Positions 24,928 through 37,574 of a DNA stretch of 64,000 bases are shown here, piece by piece. A program made the translations under genes and the position numbers. Position 1 is the stretch's first letter; every line of letters begins with the position of its first letter. Source of the stretch: Acestrorhynchus altus (taxonomy: Eukaryota; Chordata; Actinopteri; Characiformes; Acestrorhynchidae); NCBI GenBank assembly GCA_034509495.1, contig CM067512.1, positions 5,289,959 to 5,353,958 of the forward strand. The letters run 5' to 3'. The notes under the pieces are model-generated. The model was not told the origin of the DNA. It saw only the letters and a program-made list of their open reading frames with translations, and made no database searches.

Positions 24928-25289
24928 GTGAAGATAACTTATCACCATGCTTTGTCTAGGTCCACAACCTATACAGTTGCATTAAGGTGGCAGAGGACTT
25001 TGTCTCTCCGGAGCATGTGAAACACTGCTTCAGATTGACGCAGGAGTTCAGACATCTTTCCACCACACACACTAATCACGAAGACAAGCTGCAGGTACTC
25101 CCAGCTGATCTTTATTGACTTTAAACTTGAAATACTACGTTATTGGTGAGAGACAGTGATGTGAACGGCTTGTGAATACATTTTCAAGTAGATTGTGTTT
25201 TTTCCAAGGTGAAGAACATCATCTACCACGCTGTGAAGGATGCTGTGGGAACGCTGAAAGCACATGAGTCAAAGCTGGTTCGTTCGTAG
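8149..25289 (+). CDS. kdm3b: Lysine-specific demethylase 3B (JmjC histone H3K9 demethylase)
   Basis: Twenty-four coding exons join in frame to 5,430 bases (1,809 residues; the human protein is about 1,761): 8149-8301, 9317-9475, 9606-9719, 9949-10054, 10317-10441, 10704-10772, 10884-11615, 11705-13016, 13141-13348, 15078-15292, 15376-15528, 16503-16610, 16703-16830, 16994-17267, 17585-17838, 17919-18191, 19633-19804, 20165-20255, 20337-20467, 20716-20835, 23553-23692, 23996-24172, 24960-25094, 25209-25289. All introns are GT-AG. The start at 8149 is the first in-frame ATG and gives GKRLLLLL as in the family. The middle is long, serine-rich and low complexity (exons 7-8). Conserved blocks are a cysteine-rich zinc finger (C1080-C1105), an LRDLL motif (1340-1344) and the JmjC domain. 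The iron ligands H1608, D1610 and H1737 are present, so the enzyme should be active. The family removes H3K9me1/2 in the nucleus using Fe(II) and 2-oxoglutarate. Confidence 0.96.
10878..13016 (+). other. kdm3b: kdm3b exons 7-8: long disordered linker
   Basis: Exon 7 (732 bases) and exon 8 (1,312 bases) encode a Ser/Pro/Gly-rich, poorly conserved linker. Embedded conserved anchors are NLFFQCMSQT, SNYFTTLSE, ENLFLQ and DSDSSTNSDLSDLSETE. A serine-codon run lies at about 12648-12678. The anchors are shared with mammalian KDM3B and confirm it as KDM3B rather than KDM3A or JMJD1C. The first bases of the listed span belong to the preceding intron. Confidence 0.85.
13349..15077. other. kdm3b intron 9
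   Basis: A 1.7 kb AT-rich intron. A stretch around 13665-13785 (GGTACGGGTACC and neighbours) resembles the repeat at about 29310-29400, possibly a short interspersed element. I recognise nothing else. Confidence 0.4.
15376..15528 (+). other. kdm3b: kdm3b exon 11: cysteine-rich zinc-finger
   Basis: This exon carries the paired cysteines CDVC, CRKC and CLDC in a stretch beginning MCDVCETTLFNIHWVC (first cysteine at residue 1080). In KDM3 enzymes this finger is required for catalytic activity along with the JmjC domain. The block is essentially unchanged from the mammalian protein. Confidence 0.9.
15715..16400 (-). mobile_element. Tc1-like element relic in kdm3b intron 11
   Basis: The + strand shows GATTTCTCATCATGCTGG, ATCCCCACACCACCTTCACC, GCAGAACTGCCACTC and AGAAATACCCAAACAAGCCC in the order expected for the reverse complement of a fish Tc1-like transposase gene. 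It is full of stops. It is the same family as the fragment at 1705-1985. Confidence 0.65.
16892..16945. repeat. (TATG)n/(TG)n microsatellite
   Basis: A tetranucleotide run close to the 3' splice site of kdm3b exon 14 (acceptor at 16992-16993). Confidence 0.9.
18426..19588 (+). mobile_element. Tc1-like transposon with broken transposase, kdm3b intron 16
   Basis: Ends are imperfect inverted repeats: AGCCAAATGTTTTGAGAATG at the left and, reversed, the AAAATTGTATGCCATTTTC to TTTTAGCCAC segment at the right. Between them lies a nearly full-length transposase gene on the + strand. Visible landmarks are AACTTCAAGGAGAGTGG (helix-turn-helix region) near 18630, GTGATATTTTGGGTCCATGG-like sequence near 19205, the CCCATTAAGAACCTGTGG segment near the last catalytic residue, and a TTAAAGAAGGGTCAACACC end. 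Several stop codons and indels show it is dead. The transposase lies in the same orientation as the host gene. Confidence 0.88.
21030..21086. repeat. (TTTA)n-rich tract
   Basis: A T/A-rich tetranucleotide-like repeat in kdm3b intron 20. Confidence 0.85.
21519..21542 (+). other. kdm3b: Candidate 24-nt alternative microexon of kdm3b
   Basis: The block is flanked by a pyrimidine-rich ATTCGCAG acceptor and a GTCTGT donor. Exon 20 ends in phase 1 and exon 21 begins in the matching phase. The 24 bases would insert EADLAGYK in frame without a stop, in a surface loop of the JmjC domain after GIPEGDDDHEN. The coordinates and frame are seen directly. Actual use in transcripts is inference. Confidence 0.4.
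24887..24927. repeat. (TTA)n microsatellite
   Basis: A trinucleotide run ending about 30 bases before the acceptor of kdm3b exon 23. Confidence 0.95.
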
Positions 25290-26025
25290 TTCCACCAGTC
25301 CATGGATGAACCTATCTCGGGCCATAGCCTTCAGCCCACAGACAGACTGGGGGAGTTGATTGGGCACTTATAAAGGGGTTTGGAGAGGACCAGTGTGCGA
25401 ACAGATCAAGCTCTTCAGTCTGAGACTTCTCTCTGCTTCAGGCTAGGATGAAGGATGCACTTCATCAGTGTTACAGAAAAAAATCGTTTGTTTTTTTTTT
25501 TTCTTCAAATGACTCAATTAATTTTCCCCCTCCCTTTGTATTTAAACCGTTGGTGTCTGTTCTTTTTTTTAATGTGGAAAGTTTGTTGGACTGTTGGAAA
25601 AAAGAAGCTAAAGGATTTTTTAAAGAGGGATACGCTTCTTTACCCTTCTGAGTAAATGTGAGCACTGGTTTTTTTTTTTTGTTTTTTTTTTTGTTTTTAT
25701 TTTTGTTTTTTTTTTAGCCAACATTTAAAGGTTTGGTTTCTTCAGCCAGAGGTGGACATGTGTTCTGAAGGGAACTAGACCAAAGTTTTGTATTTTTAGT
25801 TTTTATTTTCATCAGAATTGAAAGCGTCTTGTTCTTTCTGTTTTTTATAGACCATTAAGTAATTTGAATCACTTATGGTGAACGCTAGGGAGACTGGCTT
25901 TGAGAAATGGTCATTCAAAATCAAGAATTCCAGTTATGGACTACTGGTCATTAATATGTATCAATATATATATTGATCTTAGCAGTGTGTATGATTTTTC
26001 AAAATAAAGTTTACAAAAAAGGATT
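25290..26025 (+). other. kdm3b: kdm3b 3' UTR
   Basis: Begins after the TAG at 25287-25289. It contains long T runs broken by G or A at about 25663-25718. The first good poly(A) signal is at 26002. A second AATAAA at about 26134 could give a longer form. Confidence 0.7.
26002..26007 (+). terminator. kdm3b polyadenylation signal
   Basis: AATAAA about 715 bases after the stop codon, followed within 30 bases by GT/T-rich sequence. Confidence 0.7.
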
Positions 26026-26616
26026 TGGCCCTGTTGTTTTGTAAATAGCTCTGAATTTCTTAAGAATGTGTGCTCATTTCTTACTACTTTACTGAATTAA
26101 CATTTTTGTGGGTCCTTCATTCTTTGATCACTGCAATAAACAAAGCATTTTAAAATGTTGGTCATTCTTACATGCCACTGTTTCTGCTTCATTTGTTTGT
26201 CTTTTTCTGTATGCTTTAATTAACGAGTGAGAGGCATGTAAAAGTAATTGCAACAAAATGCCGAGATCCACTTTTTAGTTTTTAAAATGTACTGTTATTT
26301 CAGTCATTCAAATTCTCAAGGTTTATGCAATCTGAGCTAATTAAATTTTACATAAATAAGTACATAATTGTTAAAACATAATGTTGTAAGACCCCTATTG
26401 GGTCATCTTTGCACTGTGTGCACCAAAGAAAAATGCATACAAAAATACATGCAGATCTCAGATATCTTAAATCATTATTTAGTCAGAGCATTTATGTAAT
26501 TTAATGGTTAAATAAAAATATAGCAAAACTGAGTAGGATCTGGTGTTTAATAGTGTTTGACAATAATACAAAATAAATATATTTTAAAAAATTAATTCTA
26601 CAAAAGGACAGAGTAG

Positions 26617-26925
26617 TATTCATTTTTTGTCAGCAAAAACTCAGATAAACATCAGTTTTAATGAGTTATAGTTTAATTACATCTACAAACAATGATAACT
26701 TGATTACGTCACTAGCGCAGAGAAGGCGGCGCTAAACAGATGCTGCTGCTGTTCTTTAACATCACGAATACTACAAAATAAAAGTCCTATCTGTGGACTG
26801 TTATTTAATGATTTTTCAAATTCTTGGTCTGAAGGTAATATAAACCTCCAATCTGCTGAGTATTTTTATTGTCAGCAAAAAAAATCAGATAAACATCAAT
26901 TTAAATGAATTCTAGTTGAATAATG
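26617..26925. repeat. Pair of about 65-bp direct repeats between kdm3b and reep2
   Basis: Sequences at about 26617-26690 and 26860-26925 share TTGTCAGCAAAAA, CAGATAAACATCA and a following AATGA-TAGTTGAAT-like stretch. They are about 240 bases apart, in the reep2 upstream region. Confidence 0.6.
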
Positions 26926-26989
26926 TGTGTCATTTATTGGATTATCCAAGCTTAGGAAAGCATTTTTATTTATTGCTCCATCAATAAAA

Positions 26990-27223
26990 ACAAGGTCCAG
27001 AAAGTAAGGAAACGTCCCTGTCCTGAAGGGCAGCCTGCTGTGAGGCCGTGCTGCCCCTTTAAGAGGATCAGGTTGGGTTTGGGAGCATCAACATGCAGTA
27101 GATTTCAGACAGCGAGCTGGAGACTAATGGCAGAGAGCCTGTGTTCAGCAGAGCAGACCGCTGCCTCGGAATGGGGACTGGGCTTTATTAACTCCTCGTG
27201 AGAAGTCAAACCCGGCTCTGAAG
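26990..27223 (+). promoter_or_regulatory. reep2: reep2 promoter and 5' UTR region
   Basis: GC content rises relative to the flanks immediately upstream of the reep2 ATG at 27224. A CCCCTTTAAGAGG stretch lies near 27054. No certain TATA box or start site is assigned. The intergenic distance from the kdm3b poly(A) signal is only about 1.2 kb. Confidence 0.5.
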
Positions 27224-29003
27224 ATGGTGTCGTGGATTATTTCGCGGATGGTGGTGTGAGTATTTAACGTTATACACACGCAGCCCAGCTGTTCTGCTGG
27301 TTTGTTATCAGGCTCTGCGGATTCCCAGCACGATGCTGAGTGAATGGTTTTGGGGTTAAAACCTTCAAAATCGGACCCCAACCGTATGCTTTTACACCTT
27401 TGCTGATAGAAAAAGATGCCAGCGTTTCGGGTCCTTTAAAACAGCGAGCAGTTTACAATAGAAGCGCTGATAAAAGGTGGAAATGCTCCGCTCCGGGATT
27501 TTGCTCCCACTGCGAGAACGGCTCTGCTGCAGCGCAGCGTCACACAGCAATCCGGGCGGAGCGAACCAAAACCCGGACCGGAATTTCCCCATCTCTATTA
27601 AAAAGTGGGCTATAAAACAATGCAATATTTTTTTAGCTTTTACTTGAGTCTTCTTCTCCTAAAAGCCATGCACACACATTTTTAACCACACACTAGCTTT
27701 AATTTCATTTCTGAGCTGTCCCAGATGTTGAACTGAGGACATGGTCTTCAGAGATCCAGCCTATTTTTACATCTGTGGCCTGATCCTGATGTTGAGCATT
27801 GAGCCAATTATCCACCAAGCCCACCTGATTGGAGCTGAATGTTGCTTTGATGCCAATTTAATGTTTGTGTCCACTAGCATATGTGTGCACACAGGTCAGT
27901 TGTGTTGCTCTACCATTAAGTGGTTGAGTAGATTAAGCCTGTCTGGGAATGACAGACCTCAAGCACACAGTTTTCCAGGCTTGATGCTCCAGGATGATCT
28001 GAGCCATGTCCCATAAAGGATGCTTTGGTCAGGGCGTCATTAGTTTCTACACAGAGGCCTTGGTCAGTGTCCTTCGCATGCTTGTTTATTGCTGAGTTGC
28101 ATGCACTAATATGGTCATGTGGACGAAGGGTTTTGACTGCCTATGACCTTCTGTGGTCCTCATTATCTGATGGATCCATGTCGACCGGTTACATCTCGAT
28201 GCAAAAGCATAGAAGGGCTGAGGGTAATACTTATTTATCTGATGGATCTGCGCTGCATGTCCTAATGTTTGTGGACATTGTGTGTAGTGGTGATCACCCG
28301 ACATATGACCTCACAAATGCTCGTTGCTGAATGCAATGAAATCCTTGCAGCAATAGAGTGTATGTCTACAGTCTACGTCTTGGTGCATTGCCTGGAAGAG
28401 AAGAACCGGGAGGCATTGTGGGAGTGGGACGAGTCTAAGTGGGACGGGGTGCATGTGTTCTGCCACGTACCAGGCATACTGCACCGCCTCGCTGATGCTC
28501 GCCTCACTGGGCATCACTCACGGGCCACATGTGCACTCACGTGTGCTGTAGTGTAAGTCAGAATATACTGCTGCTGCACACACACACAGTCTACACACAC
28601 CAACACAGGCCACATGCACATGCATGTGTTATGATGGATATATTTCAATATGCCATTTCTGTTCCGGTGTCTGGTTGATCGGTCAGAACATGCTGGATTG
28701 GTTATAGGAAGTAAAAAAAGGATGGCTCTGATCAGACCATGTTGCAGATCTGTCCTGAAACGGTACACACACTCACTCTGTTAGATGATATGGCATTAGG
28801 TGTGTGTTTCTTCCACTGGGGTGGTGGAATGTATGAGTATTTGTACACAGGTGGAACAATAATGGTAGTGGAACCCTTTTGCTTCTCCAATAAGCGAGTC
28901 CTGTAACAAGGCACAGAACTATTTTAAATGTCCAAATGGTTTGTTCTAAATGGAACCCCATTTGCCTTTACATAAGGATCCTCAAACCTTTTTTTAATTG
29001 TAG

Positions 29004-29037
<34 letters not shown>

Positions 29038-29151
29038 AGATGGAATACTCTGCTTCTGTTAGCACACACAGATGCCAACCTACACACACATCCACAGCAT
29101 GTACCAAGAGGGAACACATGGCTACAGGGTACTAATCAGCACACACAGCTG

Positions 29152-29219
<68 letters not shown>

Positions 29220-30565
29220 GCTTGCAGTGATGTCCAGCATTGGTTTTGGGTTATTATAGCCAAGTAACTCAAAACAAACATCTCAGTAACCGTCTAGGAA
29301 CATAACTTCTATAGGTTTGGTACTATTCACATTCGAACCCATACTGGTACTGCAACCTGGTGTTCTGTACCGGTACCCAACAGTACTTTTTTGCTATCTT
29401 TCTCTCTGTAATAATAAACAATGTAATTACAGGTTTTTAAAAAACTCCAAACATCTCAGTTTCAACATAGTTATTTATTTTTAACAAGTCACTTCAGATG
29501 TTTACATCGTACAAACATATACCAATCACCTTCTGTGCTGTTAATGGTATTTGTTAGTTGTGGGGTGTTCTGATACTCACTATTCTAGGCCCAGAGATGG
29601 TCAGTGAATATGTTTACATGCATCCAATAATCTGATAACTGTGGGAAATCTGATTTTCTCTGTAATTGGAATAATGCATTTACATGCACTCGGGTAATCA
29701 GATAATGGGTAAACTCTGGGTTTACACGAGTCAAGCAAAAATCTCACAGAAGCATGGGAATCTGAGAAATTTAATACAAATTAAATTTGAATACCTGTAT
29801 ACCTGCTCTGAGAAATCTGATTACTGAGATAAAATTCAGCTCTTTATCTGAATTATCAGTACAGTTTTTAGACCTTCCTCCAGTCTAATAAAAAAGAGTA
29901 TATTGTTTAAATGACCACTTCAATAATCAAATAACTACAGAAATCCAATTAAGATGGGATTATCTTTTATCAGGATGGTTGTGGTAAAGGTCTTGCTTCC
30001 CCAAGGCTCATTAATCTTACACGTTACAGCAGCTTTAGCGCAGTTTGAGTCAGATATGGTAAAAACCCACAGCCAGACATATTTTCTAGCAGAACACACA
30101 TGTGCAGATGTGTGAGGTCAGGTGTAAATGAACTCCCAGAACGTAAACCAGACATCAACCTCAGTAATTTACACCTAAATCAAATCCTGACCTCAGTAAC
30201 CTACACCTAAACCTAACCCTGGCCTCTTTTCAAATTTGTATTGTTTAGGTTTGTATTAAAGAAAGGCTATTTAGAAGTGAGGACCAGAAAATGTCCCCAC
30301 TTGTGCTTATTTTTCACGCTGTCTGGTCATCATGAGCACATTTAGTGTCAGGATATAGTCATTGAGAGAGTAGAACATCACACACATGCAGCTGATGTTT
30401 GCAGGCAGTAGACAGGGCTGGGCGGTATTCAGTGCAGAGGGTTTGGGATGCTGTCACATCAGCACAAAATAGCATTCTGGTTGTGTGTGTGCGCGTGTGC
30501 ATATGTGTGAGAGCACGTGTCTGAATGTGTGGCTCGGAGGCTGTGCATCTGCCTCTTTGTGTCTG

Positions 30566-30620
<55 letters not shown>

Positions 30621-33600
30621 GATAAATGATTCATTTTGTTTCATACATTTATTCCTCATATTTCACTTCAGTTCGCTGTAAAACGGCAGGTCAATCATGT
30701 CCTACTCTTTCACTGGGTTAAGAATCTGAACAGTCCTGCTGTGGAGTATCCCTGCATTCTGATTGGGCCTCACCAGTAGAAAAGTGGTGACACAACAGCA
30801 ATTTTAAGGAAGTAATAATTCTGATAGTAGTGTAATTTGACAGCATTAAACTGTGCTTTCTATTTCTGTCAGCTCAGATTTTTACCTGAATAATTTCAGA
30901 TCAATTGATCTACAGTAATGGCCATCTGTCAGCAGTCAATACTTTACTTTGTCAAGCTGAAAAAAGGGACTTTTGAAAACTGTTAGCTCATGCCTTTGAT
31001 CATATTAGATAGGGGTGTAAGAAAATGCACTCATCATCAAAAAAAAAAAAAAATAGTTGCACTCAGAAAGGAATCGACTGATCGCAAAGCACAACTGCAG
31101 TGGTGTCGTGCCAGACTGTCATGGAGTCGCTCAGAATGGAAGCAGGTCAGTGATGAGACCCGTTTTTGTCTTAGTGGAGATGACCAAAATATTTTGTGTG
31201 TGGAGGCACCTTGGTCAGCACTGAGATGAACAGTTTGTTGTCATGCATCATCAATTTCGTCCAGTGCCGGATCACCTTGAGCCTTTGTTACAGGCACTTT
31301 AGCAGCACAGCGTTGCATTAACAAAGTGCTGCAACCAGTAGTCCTACCAGTGCCTCTCTCCATACTGCTGCCATCTCAAGAGCTCACCTTGATGAGATGC
31401 TATGCCAGGGGCATTGTCGAACTGCTGACTACAAATCCCCTCTGTTTAGTGTTTCTCAGGCTGGAGTTTCCAATTTAACCTTACAATACGCTCTTCAATA
31501 TATAATTCTGTGTTTACATACTGTTACACTGCATCATAAGAGGACATACAGTTTGTTGTTGACAAAGTAAAAGGAAATACTGGCCATTTACATAATTAGA
31601 CCACTATAATATATTAATATATTAATTGATTATAATAATATAGCTGTTTGTGGTAGCCTTAAAACGCAGGCATAAAAAAGATAGCAAAGATGATTCTGAT
31701 CAAAGCAACAATGTTCCTCCTAATCATGATCACCTGGAGCATGATTGCATTACTGTAGTGGATGGAAATATCTTTTTTTTCCTGTTGAACTTTTGTAATT
31801 GATGGAAACCTGGTTAATGACTGAAGCTCACTTCTCCCTATTAGTCAGTGGAGTATCAACGTGTCTGTGTTAAGCTTTTTAAAAAAATGCTAATGTAATG
31901 TTGCTTTAAGTATGTAAAGCCCCAAACTTTACACTCAAAAAGAGATGCTTAGTTCAGAACTGTACAGAACTGCAGTTTGATGGTCTGTCTGCTTCCCTGA
32001 TTGCAAAGTTAAAATGCTGTTTACAAGCTCTTTAGATCAGCTTCTTTTTGTCATTTTTCCCATGATGTACAAATCAAACACTCCCTGTTAATGTTCTTCA
32101 ATTAGAATTACATTTACATTATATTTTCTGGGTTATTGGCCTAATTTTCCAGTTTCTGAGAGAACTGGACGTGAGATAACGACAGGTTCAGTGGATCAGG
32201 GAGGTTGAATAATGGAATTATGTGATTTTTGCATTTAATATTTGTGGTTCTCTCAGTCTTGACTGCCTGAGCAAAAAGCTTTGAACTGTAATTTAAGACG
32301 ACTGAATTGGCTCCGTCATCGTAAGATGAGCTGGACTGGTATTGCTGGAACGGATTGTGTCTGTCATTGGCTAATGAGTGATGTGCTTTTTTTACTCAAC
32401 AGCCTGGCCTTTGGGACCCTTTACCCAGCCTACTCTTCCTATAAGGCAGTGAAGACGAAAAACGTCAAGGAGTATGTGAGTATTCCTCAAACAGCTCTTC
32501 TGTGACTCTTCTTGTTTTAGTCTTTTCATGCGTGGTCTATGACCAGTGATGAAGCAGTATTATGAAAATGTATTATGAAAACAGCAAAGCATGAATATTT
32601 TTTTTTCCCTAATTGATGAAAGCCAGGACGTTATTTTCCCAAATGAAATTTGCTAAATGCAGCACAGTGTTGTTGAGTTAGACTGCACACTAATGAGCAC
32701 TTTCATTATTACATAAAGGCAAATGAATGCAGCTACTATAAAATGATCAGTGCACAAATTCACTTTAAGTTCTAGTTAAAAACATTGAAACAGCAGAATC
32801 AGACTCTGTCTGTTTTAATTACACAGGCTGAGCTAATTTTAAAGACACGTGCTTTAATATTGAAAAACATTTCAGTGTTTAGCTCCTGTTTCTTGGAGTC
32901 TCCTCTCACAGGTTGTCATGGAAACCCCTCGGTCAGAAGGCCCTTAGCTGGCTGACTCAGACGGGGTCCCGGGCAAGGGAGCCATTTTTAGCTTTTGTCT
33001 CTCAGCTTTATCACTGTTTATTTCGTTTCATTGGGGATGTCCACAGCACTCCTAGTAATGTCTAATTAATTATGAGTAATGTCTGGTCTGATATTTATGT
33101 TTTCTACTAAATACATTGTGGTACAGATTTGCTAGTCCACATTTTTATATGACCTGTATTTGGGCAACTTTACCTTCAAAACATTTGTTCATTTTGCTCT
33201 TTTCCTGAGTGTGCATTCATGAAAAATACCAAGTTGGACTAGTATAGGAGTTGCAGACTGGGTTGCATTGCCATGTTATCGGATAGGGATGCAGAACTCT
33301 GGTAGTGTAAATAACTCATCCTTGGCAATCTATTTTGATTATAATGATTATATTATTAATTCTCCTTTATTCAGATTTAATTTTTAATGGCTGTTTAGAA
33401 ATTAGTGAAGTAATGTTTAACCCATCCCTGATACCTGAAGTCCCTCCTGCATGGTGAAGCATATAGCTGATTCAACAATCGTATCAGATCATGTATCGGA
33501 AGCATATTGGATTTTAATACCACATATGAAATGCAGCTTCTGATTTCATACTGCTTTAAGTGGCAGCACCTGCTCCTTTATCTCAGGCTTGATGTAGCTG

Positions 33601-36600
33601 ATCGAGATTTCATAAAATGTGCCTTGATCATCCCTGGTCTCAGGACATCTCTGATGATCAGAACAAGTTTTCCTAATTCCCTCTTCGGTGCTTCTGTACA
33701 TTTTCTCCAGTGGCGTGATCAACACAGTGAATGATGTTATTTAAATGTGATCTTGTGGTGTTTCTAAAATACATAATATGTCATGACTGGCCAAATTTCA
33801 TATTATACACATTCACATTCACACTTAAGCAACCAATCAAATCATGACTTTCACAATGTGGCCAACTACAATCATGCATATGATGCCCAGTCCCCAGTGT
33901 GTGTATTAAATGGTGAATGTTCTCATGTGCCAGAAAGGTACATTGAGTATGTAGGTGCTGTAAGTGAAGCGTAAGTGTAGCATGTGGTTGAATGTGTATT
34001 CGCACGTGTTTATTATGACCTTACCATGACTAATAGTCTGTCTCTCTCCCCTCCCCCTCTCCCCTCCCCTCAGGTCAAATGGATGATGTACTGGATAGTG
34101 TTTGCATTATTTACAACAGCAGAGACAATTACAGATATGCTTCTTTCCTGGTATGGGCACAACAGTTGTGGTGACGATGATAGTATTGTGGGTTTTATTT
34201 TGTGTATAGTTGTATTTTTATGGTTGTGCATTGTAAAGCAGAATTGTATCCCTTAGGAGTAAATGGATGCAATGATATAAATACACAAACACCCAACCAA
34301 CCACTTGGCAATGTCTGAGCAACCACCCAGTACACCATAGAAGCTACCTGGGACACTATGGCAGCTGCTTAGCAACACCTTAGCAGCCTCTAAGCAACAC
34401 CATATCAGCCACGTGAAATACTTCAGCAACTACCTTGCAACCCTACAGCACCACTTAGCAACATCATAGCAACTACCTGGGATACCCTACCTACCATATA
34501 GCACCATCAATGCAAGCGCCTAGCAAGAATTCTATTGGTCAAATAGCAACATCTTAGCAGCCACATGGCAAAAGCTACTTTATCCAGCTGACCATGTACA
34601 TTATACCTAATTAATGTAAAATGGAGATACTTGGTTTTGTTCTGACATTGACTGGTGTTTCCACAGGTTCCCTTTTTATTTTGAACTGAAGATTGCCTTT
34701 GTGATCTGGCTGCTGTCTCCGTACACAAAGGGCTCAAGTGTTCTCTATCGAAAGTTTGTGCACCCCACGCTGTCCAATAAAGAAAAGGTACCTGCTCTCA
34801 CACTTGCAATGCTAGCTTGATTTAGTAGCCGGTTATGGCAGTGTTGCTTGTGCACCTACATGTGTTTTTTTTCTGTGTGTTGTAGGAGATTGATGAGTAC
34901 ATCGCTCAGGCAAAGGACCGCAGCTATGAGACGATGATGCGGTTTGGAAAGAGGGGGCTGAATATTGCAGCAACAGCAGCGGTCACTGCAGCTGCTAAGG
35001 TGAGGGAGGCCTTGTTGTTGGGAAACAGGAGTGTGTGGGTGATGAGCATGTACACTAGGCATGGGATAGTAACTCTTTGAATTAGTTGGAGCAGGGGTCA
35101 CCAGCCCTGCTCCTGAAGAGCTACTTTCCTACAGACTTCAGATTCAACCCTAATCCATCCCACCTGATGCAGCTAATTGCTGCCTTCAGAAGTTCCTGAT
35201 TGGCTGAATGGGGTGTGCTGGATTTGGGTTGCAGTTGAAACCTGCAGGAAGGTAGTGCTCCAGGAGCAGGGTTGGTCCCCATGTTGTAGTCTGTGATATG
35301 TCGTGTTGTGTGCAGGGTCAGGGTGTATTGTCAGAGAAGCTGCGCAGTTTCAGCATGCAGGACCTGACGCTCATTCAGAACGAGGAGGAGCTGCAGCTGG
35401 ATGGCACCGATGATGCACACACTGCTGCTACGCTGCCCCGTGCTAAAACATCCACACGCTCAGGTACGCACTTGCGCACAGCCTTGAGAGTACCTCACAC
35501 GGAGGTCTGGTGGCGATCCATTTTTGACCATACCCAAGTGTGGTTTCAGTTGCAAAGTGTGTTTGCTCCTGGCTTTTCAACTTTGAAAAAGACAACTTTG
35601 GCCCTCAGTTATTCATGACCTTGCACTGATTACATCGGAGCTTTGGTCATCTGGGTTTGTGCTGCTACAGAATCACAAAACTTGAAACGAGTTTACATAA
35701 TTTATTAATTAGATGCATTTAAATTATGGACATCCTCTGCAGATACCCCCACCTGCTCCCCCACCCCACTCACAACTGCTGTATGGCATGAGTAAAGCTT
35801 GCTGATTCACTAAGTAGAGCCCAGCAGGCCGCCATTGTCTGAGCTCGTTTTTATGCTGATGGTGATGTGACCAGCATGTGATTTCAAAGGGAGGGAGCGA
35901 GAGACAGTGAAAAAGCTGGCAAGGGGAGGGTTAGTCATGTGCTATGGGTGTGCAAAAGAATGAGAGTGGGAGAGAAAAGAGAGGGAGGCATATTGTTGAG
36001 GTCCAGCTGAAGGTTTTTGTCCCACTTTAAACAGTGTGACATTTTGCCTTTCATCAAAATGTGCTGCTAGAAGATCCAGTATTCCTCTGAGTTTGTAGTT
36101 ACAGTAGATGAGATCAATGGAGAGTCTGTTAGCCTGCTACAGCTCACAGCCACATGGATATATTTATGAATGGTAATGTGAAGAATGTCAATGAAGGTTT
36201 TGTTTCTCAGGCTCTGAATTGTGCCCTGTTGGGCTGGCGAGCATTGAATGTCTGCTCATCAGAGATAAAGAGAAGGAAAGGGTGAGAGGGATTGTTTTTA
36301 AACCGATATCCTTCCCTAACATCCTCAACCTAGGAGCTTTCTGTGGGTTTGTTTTGGGTCTATTCCAATTTTTTTTTTTCTTTTTTTTTTAAAGCTTTTC
36401 TTTCACTCTTTATGGTCTACTTGGATAGTTTTCACATGACACTAGTATTGTTGTCATCGTGGTGCTTAATGTCTGTTACCAGTCGATTTGATTTGTAACT
36501 TGGACAAAAAGTCCATTTGTTTTTGCTTGGTTTTGCGCCGGAATGGGATTTTCGTTGTGTCTGGTTTGCATGGACAATTCTAGCCAGATTCTGCAGGTCA

Positions 36601-37535
36601 CAATCATTTAGCATCAGTGGATGGGCACTGTGCTGTCCACTGTGGGTGGTAATGCCTTCTGTTATTAGATTAAATTTATGGGTCCCTTGGGAGGTTTCCC
36701 TCAGGGAAATTAAGGTATGTATGTTGTGGATTCGGGAATGTTAAATTCCCTGCACAACTTCAGACAAACAATGTTCCATACATCGGTCACCCAGTGTCAT
36801 GCCAGATGATCATTCATATTGCCTTGCCATGCACATGCTGGCCAGTGTTCAGCCTCACATTAGCTAATACCTCAACTTTATGAAATGGTGTTACCTCAGG
36901 GGACAGCTTGGGAATGCTGATTTCCATATAATCAATTTATATACCGATATCACATGACTTTTGGCACGTCTGTGTGAATATTTTTGGTTAGGTTAAGCCC
37001 ATTAACTAAAACCATTGTACATTTGTATGCAAAAGTCTGGGTATCTTGGTAATGTCACGTGATTTAAACATTCATATCAAAATATTGCTTGTTTATTCTT
37101 TGAATACCTTTTGCATACAGTCTCATAAGCATCTTTCTGTTCTCTTTAGTACGTGCCACACCCATCCAACCTGACAGCGAATCTCCACCTAGTACTCGCT
37201 CTGACTGCGACCAGTTGGATGGCAGGATGGAGCACTCGGATGAGGATGCTGCTGATAAGGCACCCAAGCGAACGACCAGTGTCCGAGCGGCCAAGAAACC
37301 AGCCGCTGCTAAAACGGAGGTATACTCACTCGCTCTCTCGCTCACACAAAGGCACTGTAGCATATTCAGTGTAAGAGGATGTGCAGGTGTGCTCATACAC
37401 TAACACGTGTGTCCAAATGGATTTGTGGACCGACTGCTGACCATGATGTAAAACTGGTGCCAGTGTGGGTGCTTTCGGCCAGTCATTACTGCACAGAGAG
37501 CTAACAGCCAGCACTCTGCTTTTAGTTATAATGCA

Positions 37536-37574
<39 letters not shown>

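Larger units (their letters stand above)
20165..25094 (+). other. kdm3b: kdm3b JmjC catalytic region (exons 18-23)
   Basis: The region covers most of the JmjC fold. TTNLHLDVSDAVNV in exon 20 supplies H1608 and D1610. GAPHQ at the end of exon 22 supplies H1737, 129 residues after the first histidine, the same spacing as in human KDM3B. Exons 20 and 21 are separated by 2.7 kb, and that intron contains a possible extra 24-base exon. Confidence 0.9.

Noticed and set aside
27090..27330. REST/NRSF (RE1) silencer near the reep2 promoter
   Set aside because: TTCAGACAGCGAGC and CCCAGCACGATGC resemble half sites only. No full 21-base RE1 could be made out.
33984..34256. 90-codon ORF around reep2 exon 3 as a separate small gene
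   Set aside because: It is exon 3 of reep2 plus read-through into flanking introns. Splice sites at 34073 and 34151 are clear.
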